Assembly (NCBI RefSeq): GCF_013141715.1
Contig: NZ_WHOA01000147.1
Location: 62,001-126,000, forward strand
Length of the DNA: 64,000 nucleotides
Direction of reading: 5' to 3'
Origin: Paenibacillus phytorum
Lineage (GTDB): Bacteria > Bacillota > Bacilli > Paenibacillales > NBRC-103111
Position numbers and translations under genes: made by a program. Positions 52,946 to 62,502 of this stretch are shown one piece after another. How positions within the stretch are numbered: position 1 is the stretch's first letter; the number at the start of each line of letters is the position of its first letter. The notes under the pieces were generated by a model that saw nothing but the letters and a program-made list of their open reading frames with translations, had not been told where the DNA came from and made no database searches.

Positions 52946-53869
52946 ATGGAAAAAATGATGCTTGATTCTATAGATGAAATGACGCATCTGGATCAACTTG
53001 AGGCTGAAGCGATTTATATTATACGAGAAGTAGCGGCGGAATGTGAAAATCCCGTGATGCTGTATTCGATCGGGAAGGATAGTTCCGTGATGCTGCATTT
53101 GGCGCTGAAAGCATTTTATCCGGAGAAGCCGCCGTTTCCTTTCATGCATATTGATACGACGTGGAAGTTTAAAGAAATGATTGAATTCCGCGATCGCAAA
53201 GCCAAAGAATTCGGAATTAAGATGATTGTTCACTCCAATCAGGAGGGGATTGATCAAGGGATCAACCCGTTCGATCATGGTTCCGCGTATACGGATATTA
53301 TGAAAACCCAAGCCTTGAAAGAAGGATTGGACAAATACGGTTTTACAGCTGCGTTCGGCGGCGGAAGACGTGACGAGGAGAAGTCGCGTGCGAAGGAGCG
53401 GATATTCTCTTTCCGTAATAAAAACCATGCCTGGGATCCGAAAAACCAACGACCAGAAATGTGGAAGCTTTTTAATACAAGAATCAATAAGGGCGAAAGC
53501 ACCCGCGTATTCCCAATATCCAACTGGACGGAAAAAGACATCTGGCAATACATTCGCAGAGAGAACATTGATATTGTGCCACTCTATTTTGCAAAAGAAA
53601 GACCTGTACTCGAACGCGACGGACATCTCATCATGGTTGACGATGATCGCATGAAACTCGAAGCTCATGAGAAAATTGAAATGAAGAAGATGCGGTTTCG
53701 TACATTAGGCTGCTATCCCCTTACTGGCGGAGCCGAGTCGGAGGCGGATACGATAGATGCCATTATTGAAGAAACGCTTGGTGCGGTCTCATCCGAACGG
53801 ACAACACGGGTAATTGACCAAGAAGCGGCGGGAAGTATGGAAAGACGTAAACGGGAGGGTTATTTCTAA
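52946..53869 (+). CDS. cysD: Sulfate adenylyltransferase subunit 2 (CysD)
   Basis: A 307-residue ATP-pyrophosphatase-fold protein with the PP-loop [10 protein letters not shown] (41-50), [16 protein letters not shown] and the [19 protein letters not shown] segment typical of CysD. With CysN it makes adenosine 5'-phosphosulfate from sulfate and ATP. GGAGG lies ten bases before the ATG. Most Bacillota use the unrelated Sat enzyme, so a CysDN pair is of interest. cysN follows after one base. Confidence 0.93.
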   Translation: MEKMMLDSIDEMTHLDQLEAEAIYIIREVAAECENPVMLYSIGKDSSVMLHLALKAFYPEKPPFPFMHIDTTWKFKEMIEFRDRKAKEFGIKMIVHSNQEGIDQGINPFDHGSAYTDIMKTQALKEGLDKYGFTAAFGGGRRDEEKSRAKERIFSFRNKNHAWDPKNQRPEMWKLFNTRINKGESTRVFPISNWTEKDIWQYIRRENIDIVPLYFAKERPVLERDGHLIMVDDDRMKLEAHEKIEMKKMRFRTLGCYPLTGGAESEADTIDAIIEETLGAVSSERTTRVIDQEAAGSMERRKREGYF

Positions 53870-53870
53870 A

Positions 53871-55610
53871 ATGAAAAGTCTGCTTAAATTTATTACTTGC
53901 GGAAGTGTAGACGACGGAAAATCCACCTTAATCGGACATATGCTATATGAGGCCAAGCTATTATTCGCCGACCAAGAAAGAGCGTTAGAGCTGGATAGCA
54001 GACTGGGCAGCCGCGGCGGCAAAATTGACTATTCCTTGCTTCTAGATGGGTTACTGGCGGAGCGCGAACAAGGGATTACCATTGATGTGGCTTATCGGTA
54101 TTTTACGACGGACCACCGTTCGTTCATCGTAGCGGACACACCCGGACACGAAGAATATACCCGTAACATGGCCGTAGGCGCATCTTTTGCGGATCTGGCT
54201 ATCATTCTTGTGGACGCAAAGAAAGGGGTAATTACCCAAACTAAGCGCCACACTCGGATTTGCGCACTTATGGGTATTAAACATCTTGTTTTAGCTGTGA
54301 ATAAAATGGATTTAGTGGGTTTTGATCCTAAGACATTTGATGCGATCAAACAAGAATTTTTGCAATTGACCTCTGAGTTTCACTTTGAAAGCATTCAGGT
54401 GATCCCTGTTTCTGCCACAGAAGGGGATAACATTACGAAAAAATCGCCAAATACCCCTTGGTACGAAGGCCTTGCTTTGCTGCCATATTTGGAAAATGTG
54501 GACGTTCATCAGAACGACAATGCGAAGCAATTTATGATGCCGATTCAGCGTGTATGCCGTCCGGATCATACATTCCGCGGTTTCCAAGGCCAAATTGAGG
54601 CTGGGCGTATCGCGGTTGGTGATGAACTGACAACGTTACCTAGTCATGAGAAGGCGAAAGTCAAACGGATCCTCGTGGGAGACCAAGATCGCGATTATGC
54701 CTATGCTGGACAGCCCGTAACCATTCAATTGGATCGGGAAGTCGACGTTTCGCGGGGCTGTGTATTCACGAAGGATAGTGAGATTCAAGAGGCGGACAGT
54801 TTTAGTGCTACGATTCTTTGGATGGATGATTCTGTGCTGACGCCAGGCAAAAACTATCTGGTCAAAGTAGGGACGAAAATCCTACCAGGTACCGTAACGG
54901 AGATTACGCATAAAATCGATGTTAATACTGGAAAAACGATTCCAACCGATCATATTGTCAAAAATGAATTGGCCAAATGTGAGTTTTCATTATCTGACGC
55001 TATCGTTATTGATTCTTTTGAACAAAATAAAAGCATCGGCGGATTTATTCTGATAGATCGTGTCACCAATATGACATCTGCTTGCGGAGTGATTGAGCAA
55101 ATCCTTCAAAGCTCCGACAATGCTGTACAGTTAGATACGGAAATCACCAGAGATGTTCGTGCTCAGCAAAAAGGTCAGAATCCTTTGACCCTTTGGTTCA
55201 CTGGTTCGGTTTCAGCTCAATCGACCCTTGCGAAGGAAGTCGAAAAACGTTTGGTATCGACAGGTCACCATACCATGTTACTGGGGAATGGCCACGGAGA
55301 ATCGTTGCAGCGATTAGCAGAAGTTGCAAAATTGATGAACGATGCTGGACTTATTGCATTGGTATCGAATGATTCCCCGATCGAAAACGACCGAGAAACC
55401 GCGCGAGACATCATTGGCAAAGAATATATTGAAGTTTATGTAAACAGACCACTTGCAGGCAGCTCGAGCACAAATGATACACCTGGGAACCCGGAAATCG
55501 AAATCGATATAAGCAAGTTTTCAATCGAAGAAGCTGCAAATTATGTAGTGAAACGAATTATCAAATATTTAATCAATGAGAGTAGTCGTGGACAATTCCT
55601 TAATTTCTAA
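53871..55610 (+). CDS. cysN: Sulfate adenylyltransferase subunit 1 (CysN) with degenerate APS-kinase domain
   Basis: From ATG 53871 (GGGAGGG upstream; an ATG at 53814 lies inside cysD), 579 residues. Residues 1-430 are CysN, with GTPase motifs GSVDDGKST (11-19), DTPGHEEYTRN and NKMD. Residues about 436-579 correspond to CysC (APS kinase), as in CysNC fusions. There the Walker A that should read GLSGSGKST is GSVSAQST, with the lysine replaced; later parts (AEVAKLMNDAGLIALVS, EYIEVYVNRPL, NPEIEIDISKFS) are recognisable but shortened. APS kinase activity is therefore probably lost, leaving only APS synthesis. Confidence 0.9.
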   Translation: MKSLLKFITCGSVDDGKSTLIGHMLYEAKLLFADQERALELDSRLGSRGGKIDYSLLLDGLLAEREQGITIDVAYRYFTTDHRSFIVADTPGHEEYTRNMAVGASFADLAIILVDAKKGVITQTKRHTRICALMGIKHLVLAVNKMDLVGFDPKTFDAIKQEFLQLTSEFHFESIQVIPVSATEGDNITKKSPNTPWYEGLALLPYLENVDVHQNDNAKQFMMPIQRVCRPDHTFRGFQGQIEAGRIAVGDELTTLPSHEKAKVKRILVGDQDRDYAYAGQPVTIQLDREVDVSRGCVFTKDSEIQEADSFSATILWMDDSVLTPGKNYLVKVGTKILPGTVTEITHKIDVNTGKTIPTDHIVKNELAKCEFSLSDAIVIDSFEQNKSIGGFILIDRVTNMTSACGVIEQILQSSDNAVQLDTEITRDVRAQQKGQNPLTLWFTGSVSAQSTLAKEVEKRLVSTGHHTMLLGNGHGESLQRLAEVAKLMNDAGLIALVSNDSPIENDRETARDIIGKEYIEVYVNRPLAGSSSTNDTPGNPEIEIDISKFSIEEAANYVVKRIIKYLINESSRGQFLNF

Positions 55611-55655
55611 TGCTTAAACAAATCGACGCTACGAAATAGTCTTTGAAAAATAGTA

Positions 55656-55698
55656 TCCCTACATCACCGTGAATAGTGATGTAGGGACTTTTTTTTTG
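55656..55698 (+). terminator. Terminator of cysDN
   Basis: TCCCTACATCAC pairs with GTGATGTAGGGA around an eight-base loop, then CTTTTTTTTT. Confidence 0.8.
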
Positions 55699-55821
55699 TG
55701 TCCGCGGCATGGGGCACCTGTTAAGACTCTATTGGTACAAAAATTGGTGATTAGTCTGCAGGAAGTTTAGAATGTTGGGGTTCATTTTAGGCTTACAAAA
55801 AAACTGACCGAAGGCAGTCAA

Positions 55822-55941
55822 TTATTTGGAGATATAGAAAGCGTTATTTTCAAGCTTTATTATCAATCCTAACTCATCAACGGCATAGTGCCATGTCATA
55901 GGGAAATAGGTAACATCGTTTAATACTAATAAAGGATACTC
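55822..55941 (-). pseudogene. Fragment of a stalk-domain (copper amine oxidase N-terminal-like) protein
   Basis: Minus strand, about 39 codons before TAA: EYPLLVLNDVTYFPMTWHYA, then VDELGLIIKLENNAFYISK. The DVTYFPMTW...LGL pattern is typical of stalk-domain repeats common in Paenibacillus. Only one repeat tail remains, with a stop upstream. Confidence 0.5.
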
Positions 55942-56053
55942 CTAGGAACCATTATCAATCCAACTGTCGTTTACATAGCCGCTGTGCTGCTGTATCGTTT
56001 ATTGGAACAGCTGCATATGTGAGGAAGAGATTTGGGTTTAAACAAGTTTTAAT

Positions 56054-56084
56054 GGGACTGCTTTTAGAGGCAGTCTCTTTTTTT
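56054..56084 (+). terminator. Hairpin terminator
   Basis: GGGACTGC pairs with GCAGTCTC around a short loop and is followed by seven T. Confidence 0.6.
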
Positions 56085-56227
56085 ATACACCCAACTCTGA
56101 AAATGGAATGTCGTAAAAAATTGATATTCAGACGGCTAACGAGATTAACGCATTCACATAACTTCGAAATTCCACATATAAAATAGGTGAATAACGCTTA
56201 TAGATCTTTCATAATGAGGAGAAGTCC

Positions 56228-57052
56228 ATGATTTTAATCGAAGGTACCAGCAAAATAGCCTTTGAAGAAGGTACGCTGTCTGAGTTAGAACTAACCATTT
56301 ATCAAAAGAAGCAGAACAGCCCTATTGAGTATCGGTATGATTCCGTTTATACCCTGTTGTTTGAACTGTACATGCGAAAGCAGATTGCGGAGTCCGCGAA
56401 AGAGCTGAGTAAAGCTGGTGTCTATTTTGCAGATTTCAAAAAAACGCTATGTAACCCGATGTATTGGCACTTAACTAATCATGGGAGGTTCCAGCTGAAT
56501 AGCGGATTTGCTCCACAAGATGCGATACGGGATATATTTACAAATGGCAGCTCCTACGCATTCGAATGCTCAATGGCTGTCGTCGTCGTCTTGTACAAAG
56601 CCCTATTAGAATCCATAGATCCTAGACAATTCGATATATTGTTTGCGGACCTTTTATTATTTGATTGGCATTCCAACAGCAAATTGCACCTAATCGACCG
56701 GACATATAATGAGGAAGCTGTGATTGGTGATGTGCTCTATTTTGAGAACCCCGACTTTGTACATTCGGTACCCTGGTGGAAAGGAGAAAACGTCATCCTG
56801 ATGGAAAACGACCTTTTTTATGGACATGGACATGGCCTCGGAATTACTTCTGGGGAACAAGTCATTAAAGTCCTGAATAAAAACAGATTGCTTGGCAGTA
56901 CAAAATCAGCATTTCTGACAGATCGTTATGTTCATCCGGATTTCTCCTACTTCGCAGAATTTCAGCATCGTTTACGGGAGAAACCCATTATTGCGAAAGT
57001 AGGAGATTGGATTTATGTTCGAAAAGGTTGGATTATTAACAAAACATGTTAA
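56228..57052 (+). CDS. tgl: Protein-glutamine gamma-glutamyltransferase (spore transglutaminase)
   Basis: A 274-residue protein matching Tgl of spore formers in length and sequence. The catalytic cysteine lies in YAFECSMAVV (Cys114), with YWHLTNHGRFQL upstream and YFENPDFVHSVPWWKGENVI downstream. Tgl makes lysine-glutamine crosslinks in the spore coat. The His- and Gln-rich gene that follows in the same direction is a candidate substrate. It shows that the host forms spores. Confidence 0.92.
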   Translation: MILIEGTSKIAFEEGTLSELELTIYQKKQNSPIEYRYDSVYTLLFELYMRKQIAESAKELSKAGVYFADFKKTLCNPMYWHLTNHGRFQLNSGFAPQDAIRDIFTNGSSYAFECSMAVVVVLYKALLESIDPRQFDILFADLLLFDWHSNSKLHLIDRTYNEEAVIGDVLYFENPDFVHSVPWWKGENVILMENDLFYGHGHGLGITSGEQVIKVLNKNRLLGSTKSAFLTDRYVHPDFSYFAEFQHRLREKPIIAKVGDWIYVRKGWIINKTC

Positions 57053-57136
57053 ATGTGCCCAATTTATATAGACAATGACCTATTTGCGAAACCTTGCATA
57101 TGATGACGTATGCCTACTTCAGAAAGGGGAAAGAAA

Positions 57137-57643
57137 ATGACAAATCGCAATTTATCAACGGAGGATAACCTCCCTATTTATCAAGCTGCAACAAGGACGG
57201 AGACTTACCATCCTGCTCAACAAGCTCCGACATGGACGGGGACCCACCATCCAGCTCAACAAGCTCCGACAATGACGGGGGATAACCTCCCTCTCCATCA
57301 GCAGCCTTCAGCAGCACCGGGAGCGCATTATCCAACGCATCCACATCACGAACATGCTCATTATACACATCCTCACCATCCACATCATCATCACGCCTAT
57401 CACCCACAACACCATCACTCCTATCACCCACAACACCATCATGCCTATCATCCCATGCATCATCTTGCTTACCATCCGATGCATCACCACGTTGCCTACT
57501 ACCCACATCATCATTACATGCATCATCATCCGATGCATCATCTTCAACACCATACTCAGCATCCTCAACATACACAACAGCACCACCATACCGGGCAAAC
57601 CCATCATTATCATCACCAACAGCATCATACGCCTTCACAATAA
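57137..57643 (+). CDS. Histidine- and glutamine-rich repeat protein, probable spore coat component
   Basis: About 168 residues from ATG 57137 (AAAGGGGAAAG upstream). Residues 15-60 contain about three copies of a Gln-rich repeat (HPAQQAPTWTG, HPAQQAPTMTG). Residues 75-168 are dominated by His with Tyr, Pro and Gln in AYHPQHHHSYHPQHH and AYHPMHH repeats. There is no signal peptide and almost no lysine. The abundance of Gln and the position behind tgl suggest a coat protein crosslinked through its glutamines; the histidines could also hold metals. The DNA CAT/CAC runs are prone to length change. Confidence 0.75.
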   Translation: MTNRNLSTEDNLPIYQAATRTETYHPAQQAPTWTGTHHPAQQAPTMTGDNLPLHQQPSAAPGAHYPTHPHHEHAHYTHPHHPHHHHAYHPQHHHSYHPQHHHAYHPMHHLAYHPMHHHVAYYPHHHYMHHHPMHHLQHHTQHPQHTQQHHHTGQTHHYHHQQHHTPSQ

Positions 57644-57710
57644 AACTAATGCAGTCACCAACCACCCACTATAAGCAGTCTACAAGGTGCATGTAAATAA
57701 ATATTAAAAC

Positions 57711-57744
57711 AAAAACCTAGAAGTTGTTGCTTCTAGGTTTTCTT
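57711..57744 (+). terminator. Terminator after the histidine-rich gene
   Basis: AAAACCTAGAAG pairs perfectly with CTTCTAGGTTTT around a six-base loop. Confidence 0.8.
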
Positions 57745-57767
57745 GCTTTCACTCGAACCACTATACA

Positions 57768-57805
57768 TGATTAGCTATAGTTAACACTATTAACCAACAT
57801 AAAGG
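57768..57805. repeat. Short dispersed repeat, copy 1
   Basis: TGATTAGCTATAGT, variable bases, TATTAACCAACATAAAGG. A second copy lies at 62503-62539. Both precede small genes, so it may be a regulatory or promoter-linked sequence. Confidence 0.5.
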
Positions 57806-57862
57806 ATGTGGTGTAGATATATGTTATACTTCCGTTAGCGACAAGTGAAAAGGAGTTTTATA

Positions 57863-57985
57863 ATGCCTACGATTACGAAAAGACCATTCGATCAAGAGTT
57901 CCAAACGATATTAAGTGAATTGCAATCCGGCTACCATGCAGGGGAAGAGGTTGTGGGTAATACCGTATGGTTGTCGTATAATTAA
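57863..57985 (+). CDS. Small protein of 40 residues
   Basis: MPTITKRPFDQEFQTILSEL and 20 more residues, ending in VVGNTVWLSYN. AAGGAG lies eight bases before the ATG and a hairpin follows the stop, so it looks like a complete small gene. No family recognised. Confidence 0.5.
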   Translation: MPTITKRPFDQEFQTILSELQSGYHAGEEVVGNTVWLSYN

Positions 57986-57998
57986 TTCTCGAGTTGAG

Positions 57999-58034
57999 GT
58001 AGGATCACCTCTATATAAACGGAGGCGATCCTAC
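57999..58034. terminator. Bidirectional terminator between the small gene and gap
   Basis: GTAGGATC...CCTC pairs with GGAG..GATCCTAC, one internal mismatch, between two convergent genes. Confidence 0.6.
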
Positions 58035-58053
58035 TTATTCAAAGGTAGCGATT

Positions 58054-59052
58054 TTACTTATTAACCAGAAAAGCCGCAACTTCTGCTAATCGCGAAGCGT
58101 AACCCCATTCATTATCGTACCAAGTTGCAACGGATAGGATTTCACCCTGCAGTTGGGTCAAAGGAAGGTCAATGATGGAGGAGTGGGGGTCGCCTACGAT
58201 ACGAGATGATGCCCATTCACCTTCCAGAACATCAAGAACTCCCTTCAATTGACCATCTGTGGCAGCACTGCGGAAAATATCATTTACCTGCTGTACCGTA
58301 CATGGCTTTTCCGTCACAAGGTTTAATTCAGCAATACTTCCGGTGCGCGTTGGAATCCGGTATGCCTTTCCGGTAATCTGCAAATCATTCCAGATAAATT
58401 TAAGGGCTCTTGCAGCTCCTGATGAAGAAGGAATGATATTCTCAGCTGCAGCCCACGAATCTCGGCGATCCTTCATAGGCTGATCAGTTAGCGACTGGGT
58501 GTTTGTGTACGAATGGACGGTGGAGAAGAGACCATACTTAATCCCGAAGTTTTCTTTGACTATTTTGACCACTGGAGCCAATGCGTTGGTCGTACAACTC
58601 GCCATACTAATAATTTTATGCTTTTCCGGATCAAAACTATCCAAATTTATCCCTTTCAGCAATACAGCATCACAATCTTCAAGGCTCTTGCTAGGCCCAC
58701 TAACTAATACTCTATTTGCCCCGCGATCCAAATGGACCTTAGCAACAGCTCGGGTGACAGCTCGGCCTGTACAGTCAATTACCAGATCTACATCTAATCC
58801 TTTCCAATTAGGGACTTCCTTTGATGAATCGATAAACTGAATTTCGCGTCCACCTATTACCATACTACCTTCTTGTGCCGATACGGCTTCGTGCCAGCGC
58901 TTATAGTTGGTATCAACTTCAAACAGAGCGGCAAGTGTTGCTGCGTCTTTAATATCAGAGATGGACACGGGAACAAATAGTTGATCCTGTAAAGCTACTC
59001 TTAATAACTGTCTGCCAATACGCCCAAATCCAAATATTCCTATTTTGCCCAT
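58054..59052 (-). CDS. gap: Glyceraldehyde-3-phosphate dehydrogenase family protein
   Basis: A 332-residue type I GAPDH: the NAD-binding GFGRIGRQ (8-15), the catalytic SCTTNALAP (152-160, Cys153), the active-site His in VHSYTNTQ (about 179) and WYDNEWGYASR near the end. The enzyme interconverts glyceraldehyde 3-phosphate and 1,3-bisphosphoglycerate. It is isolated here, without cggR, pgk or tpi, so it is likely a second copy (GapB-like or specialised) rather than the glycolytic GapA; coenzyme preference cannot be decided with confidence. Confidence 0.9.
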   Translation of the reverse strand: MGKIGIFGFGRIGRQLLRVALQDQLFVPVSISDIKDAATLAALFEVDTNYKRWHEAVSAQEGSMVIGGREIQFIDSSKEVPNWKGLDVDLVIDCTGRAVTRAVAKVHLDRGANRVLVSGPSKSLEDCDAVLLKGINLDSFDPEKHKIISMASCTTNALAPVVKIVKENFGIKYGLFSTVHSYTNTQSLTDQPMKDRRDSWAAAENIIPSSSGAARALKFIWNDLQITGKAYRIPTRTGSIAELNLVTEKPCTVQQVNDIFRSAATDGQLKGVLDVLEGEWASSRIVGDPHSSIIDLPLTQLQGEILSVATWYDNEWGYASRLAEVAAFLVNK

Positions 59053-59141
59053 GGTTTAACCTCCATTGAATGAGAAATATGAATTCCTTACGGGTACGCC
59101 TCAATTTTAGCATATTTTGGTACCTAGCACTCAGGAAGCAT

Positions 59142-59369
59142 TTATTTTACAGCTATTTTGGCTTGTTCTTTTCTTAATCTTTCAGGGGTAACATTATCTC
59201 CGTTCGGATCAATAATTGTAGAATTCAAGAGCAAGCTATCTATTGAACCACGAAATATTTGAAGATATTCTTTACGCAGATTGGCTTGTTCTGTTTTTTC
59301 AATCTCAGTTAATCCGATTTCTTTCTCTTTTCTTGAAAGCATATTAATTTTATTTAAAATGGTAAGCAT
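59142..59369 (-). CDS. DUF896 family protein (YnzC-like)
   Basis: A 75-residue protein with the family signature INMLSRKEKEIGLTEIEKTE (8-27) and QANLRKEYLQIFRGSI. DUF896 proteins are small helical cytoplasmic proteins of Bacillota with no fixed role. AAGGAG lies ten bases before the ATG. Confidence 0.87.
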   Translation of the reverse strand: MLTILNKINMLSRKEKEIGLTEIEKTEQANLRKEYLQIFRGSIDSLLLNSTIIDPNGDNVTPERLRKEQAKIAVK

Positions 59370-59412
59370 AGTGGACCACTCCTTTTATGATTTGCGTAAA
59401 GCTGGTAAATTT

Positions 59413-59982
59413 TTATTCGGAAGTTTTTAAAATATCATGATCAACGTATCTTTCCCCATTTATTTCGCTAATGACATTTATTGCCACTCTAGCCCCGTCA
59501 CCAGCGGTGATGATGGCATGGACGCTAACGCCAGCTGCTGTACCTGCTGCCCAAATACCATCCAAACTTGTTTGACCATGTGTATCAACATCAATGACCG
59601 TCTTAATTCGCGGTTCGGTTGCTGGTTTTGTTTTCAAGCCCAAATGTTCCGCAAGCTCTGTTAAAGCTCCTGTAGCAATAATGATATATTTAGCTTCATA
59701 TTGTCCGATATTGGTTTCAATGCGAAAACCTGCATCTATTTTAACAATATTTTGAACCTTCTCATCCTTCACTGCGGCGCCAAATTTAACTGCCTGTTTC
59801 TTCCCGATATCTATAAGATCAGGGCCGGAAATTTCTTCAATACCATAATAATTTTCAAGCCACGCCCGTTTTGTCATGCTTTTATCATTATGGATGAGTA
59901 AAGTGTTCTTTTCTGCTTTTGCTGCAAATAATGCTGCACTTGCTCCTGCGGGACCTGCGCCAATCACTGCGATATCGTACAT
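59413..59982 (-). CDS. Short thioredoxin-reductase-like flavoprotein
   Basis: A 189-residue FAD protein with the dinucleotide fold IGAGPAGASAALFA (7-20), IIATGA (about 103-108) and the C-terminal FAD motif GIWAAGTAAGVSVHAI. Compared with thioredoxin reductase (about 310 residues) the NADPH-binding domain is missing, and there is no cysteine at all, so it cannot work as a disulfide reductase. Such short flavoproteins are known in Bacillota but uncharacterised. Confidence 0.82.
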   Translation of the reverse strand: MYDIAVIGAGPAGASAALFAAKAEKNTLLIHNDKSMTKRAWLENYYGIEEISGPDLIDIGKKQAVKFGAAVKDEKVQNIVKIDAGFRIETNIGQYEAKYIIIATGALTELAEHLGLKTKPATEPRIKTVIDVDTHGQTSLDGIWAAGTAAGVSVHAIITAGDGARVAINVISEINGERYVDHDILKTSE

Positions 59983-60318
59983 ATCAACAACTCCTTCGAA
60001 TGTGTAAAATTAATATTCTTTGCGTCAATACTTGGGTAAGCTATACTTTTTTTTATGCAAGAAAATATCTTTAAATTAAGACTCTTAGTTATGAGATAAT
60101 AATATGCTTCATAAAGTGAAAAGTCAATATGTATTTTATTGTTTCGATTTGCCATTTATGGACAGCAAGAAGGAGCCAATTATCATCAGGAAAAGGATGA
60201 GGAATTTCGCTACTTACTCTGATGTTACTAACTGACAACTTTTTCAGTTCTTATGAAGATTTTTGTTTCCCTGTATAATAGCAATGAAAGCAAACAGTTT
60301 ATGGATGGAGGGCTGAGA
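59983..60318. other. Divergent promoter region
   Basis: About 335 AT-rich bases between the divergent flavoprotein and aldo/keto reductase genes. I see nothing specific beyond a 25-codon open frame at about 60156 that lacks a good ribosome binding site. Confidence 0.4.
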
Positions 60319-61290
60319 ATGAACTATAGAACTCTTGGAAAAACGGGATTACAGATATCGGAAATCGGGTATGGTGCATGGGGAATCGGCAAAACGGCTT
60401 GGATTGGTGCATCTGACGACGAATCGATTGATGCGCTGAATCGTTCAATTGAGCTGGGGCTGAACTTTATCGATACGGCTTTGGGCTATGGAGACGGCCA
60501 CAGTGAAAGACTTGTCGGGCAGGTTGTAAAGGCCCACGATAAGCCGATTTATGTTGCTACCAAAATCCCTCCTATAAACAGACAATGGCCTGCTCGAGAC
60601 GGGGTGCCTGTAGAAGAGGCGTTTACAGCGGAGCATGTTATTTCTAGTACAGAGCAAAGTCTGCGAAATCTGGGCTTGGATTCGATCGATGTGCAGCAGT
60701 TTCATGTCTGGTCAGACGAGTGGGTGGGTCAAGGAGATTGGCTGGAAGGGATCCGCAAACTTAAAGAGCAAGGCAAAATCCGCCATTTTGGCATATCGAT
60801 AAATGATCATCAACCCAACAACGCCATCAAGTTGATTGAATCTGGGCTTGTTGATACGGTACAGGTCATTTATAACATTTTCGATCAAAGCCCCGAAGAT
60901 CAACTGCTTCCTGCCTGTGCGGAGCATAATGTCGGTGTTATTGTCAGAGTTTCGCTGGATGAAGGCGGGCTGACGGGGCGAATTACACCTGGTACGACGT
61001 TCAGTGAAGGTGATTTCCGCAATAACTATTTCCGAGGTGAGCGCAAACAAGAGGTGTATGACCGCGTTCAGAAGATCGCTTCCGATCTTGATATTTCCAT
61101 TGAGAAGATGCCGGAAACGGCACTGCGGTACGTGCTCAGCCATCCTGCTGTATCAACGGTAATTCCGGGTATGCGCTCAGTTCGTAATGTTGAGTATAAT
61201 ATGCGGGTCGGAGACGGGCAGGGATTAACAAAGGAACAAGTTGAGAAGCTGAAGCCGCATCGCTGGATTCGGGATTTCTATAGAGGTTGA
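60319..61290 (+). CDS. Aldo/keto reductase
   Basis: A 323-residue (beta/alpha)8 NADPH-dependent reductase. The catalytic tetrad is visible: [10 protein letters not shown] (Asp and Tyr), YVATKIPP (Lys) and QQFHVWSD (His). The start at 60319 ([12 protein letters not shown]) has GGAGGG before it; the frame extends 66 bases upstream without support. Substrate unknown. It converges on a second aldo/keto reductase gene of the same superfamily. Confidence 0.88.
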   Translation: MNYRTLGKTGLQISEIGYGAWGIGKTAWIGASDDESIDALNRSIELGLNFIDTALGYGDGHSERLVGQVVKAHDKPIYVATKIPPINRQWPARDGVPVEEAFTAEHVISSTEQSLRNLGLDSIDVQQFHVWSDEWVGQGDWLEGIRKLKEQGKIRHFGISINDHQPNNAIKLIESGLVDTVQVIYNIFDQSPEDQLLPACAEHNVGVIVRVSLDEGGLTGRITPGTTFSEGDFRNNYFRGERKQEVYDRVQKIASDLDISIEKMPETALRYVLSHPAVSTVIPGMRSVRNVEYNMRVGDGQGLTKEQVEKLKPHRWIRDFYRG

Positions 61291-61330
61291 TTGGAAGCTG
61301 ATGGAGCAAGAGTAAGGGTTTATGGAGTTG

Positions 61331-61370
61331 AAAAAGCGGCAAGTCCTCTAGGGGATTTGCCGCCTTTTTA
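61331..61370. terminator. Bidirectional terminator between two aldo/keto reductase genes
   Basis: AAAAAGCGGCAA pairs with TTTGCCGCCTTTTT closely; A and T runs on both sides. Confidence 0.8.
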
Positions 61371-61385
61371 TGCCTGTTTGTCGGT

Positions 61386-62363
61386 CTACCAAGCGTAAGC
61401 TTCCGGAGCTGGTTTTCCGGGTCCGGGGAAAATTTCATCCAACTTTTTTAACGTATCTTCACTCAGTGTGACTTCTGGTACGCGTAACGAATCTTGGAGC
61501 TGCTCGATTGTTCTCGGTCCGATAATTGGTGAGGTAACGGCCGAATGCGACAATACCCAGGCCAAGGCGACAACGTCTTCTTTTTCATCTATTTCTTTGC
61601 AAAGCGCTGAAAATTGCTCCAACTGGCTCCGATGCTTCTCGATCCGCTCAGCGGAACGCGTACTCCGGGCACCTGTGCCTGCCAAGGCGTTGCGGCCCAG
61701 CAATCCTCCGGCAAGAGGACTCCATGGAATGACACCAAGACCGAGCTTCTCAGCAGCGGGAAGCACTTCCAGCTCAGGCAATCTGGCAAGTAGATTGTAC
61801 ATGTGCTGCTCAGAGATTAAACCTAGGAAATGACGGGCTTTGGCCTCAGCTTGGGCACAGGCAATATGCCACCCTGCAAAGTTGCTGGACCCGATATAGT
61901 CAACAGTTCCTTGGTTCACAACGGATTCAAACACTCCCCACAACTCATCCCAAGTTACATTGCGGTCGATATGATGCATTTGATAAAGCTCAATATGGTC
62001 CGTCTGCAGTCTTTTCAGCGATGCTTCCAGATGACGTCTGATTTTGTACGCCGATAATCCTCGTTCAGCATTCGGTCCATCATTGGGATCATTCATATCC
62101 CCATAGGCTTTCGTCGCAAGAATGACTTTCTCTCTACGACCTCCGCCTTGCTTGAACCAGCGTCCGATGATTTCTTCTGTCCATCCTCTTTTTTCAACTC
62201 CGCCGTAGACGTTAGCTGTATCGAAAAAATTGATTCCCGCGTCTAGTGCGGTATCCATAATTTTAAAAGCTTCTTTTTCCTCGGTTTCCGGTCCAAAGTT
62301 CATCGTTCCTAAACATAACTGACTGACCTTTAATCCGGATTTCCCTAAATACGAATACTTCAT
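61386..62363 (-). CDS. Aldo/keto reductase (second copy, different subgroup)
   Basis: A 325-residue reductase with MKYSYLGKSGLKVSQLCLGT at the N-terminus, tetrad residues in FFDTANVYGG (Asp, Tyr), ILATKAYG (Lys) and LYQMHHID (His), and the NADPH-binding ending SPIIGPRTIEQLQDSL. It resembles the YajO/KCAB-like group. It shares only fold-level similarity with the convergent neighbour, so it is not a recent tandem duplicate. Confidence 0.88.
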   Translation of the reverse strand: MKYSYLGKSGLKVSQLCLGTMNFGPETEEKEAFKIMDTALDAGINFFDTANVYGGVEKRGWTEEIIGRWFKQGGGRREKVILATKAYGDMNDPNDGPNAERGLSAYKIRRHLEASLKRLQTDHIELYQMHHIDRNVTWDELWGVFESVVNQGTVDYIGSSNFAGWHIACAQAEAKARHFLGLISEQHMYNLLARLPELEVLPAAEKLGLGVIPWSPLAGGLLGRNALAGTGARSTRSAERIEKHRSQLEQFSALCKEIDEKEDVVALAWVLSHSAVTSPIIGPRTIEQLQDSLRVPEVTLSEDTLKKLDEIFPGPGKPAPEAYAW

Positions 62364-62502
62364 GATTCATCCTCCCACATTCCTCTTGATTTTAGTAGAA
62401 ACTAAATTTTTTGAGTGTTTGTACGTGATGACATTTTATATTCTATAGAAGTTCCTATGTCATTGAAAGTAGTGAAAATGTTTACAGTATATGAGCTTTA
62501 TG

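Larger units (their letters stand above)
55611..56227. other. Gene-free interval with terminators and a decayed gene end
   Basis: About 600 bases. Holds two hairpin terminators and a minus-strand fragment annotated separately. A short plus-strand run (about 55967-56032: PTVVYIAAVLLYRLLEQLHM, stop) looks like another gene tail but is not identified. Confidence 0.5.

Noticed and set aside
57174-57665. Asp/Val-rich and Met-rich open frames opposite the histidine-rich gene
   Set aside because: They arise from CAT/CAC repeats read on the other strand. The plus-strand frame has a good ribosome binding site, a terminator and a sensible neighbour.
59413-59982. Thioredoxin reductase (trxB)
   Set aside because: The protein lacks the NADPH domain and has no cysteine, so it cannot be the disulfide reductase.
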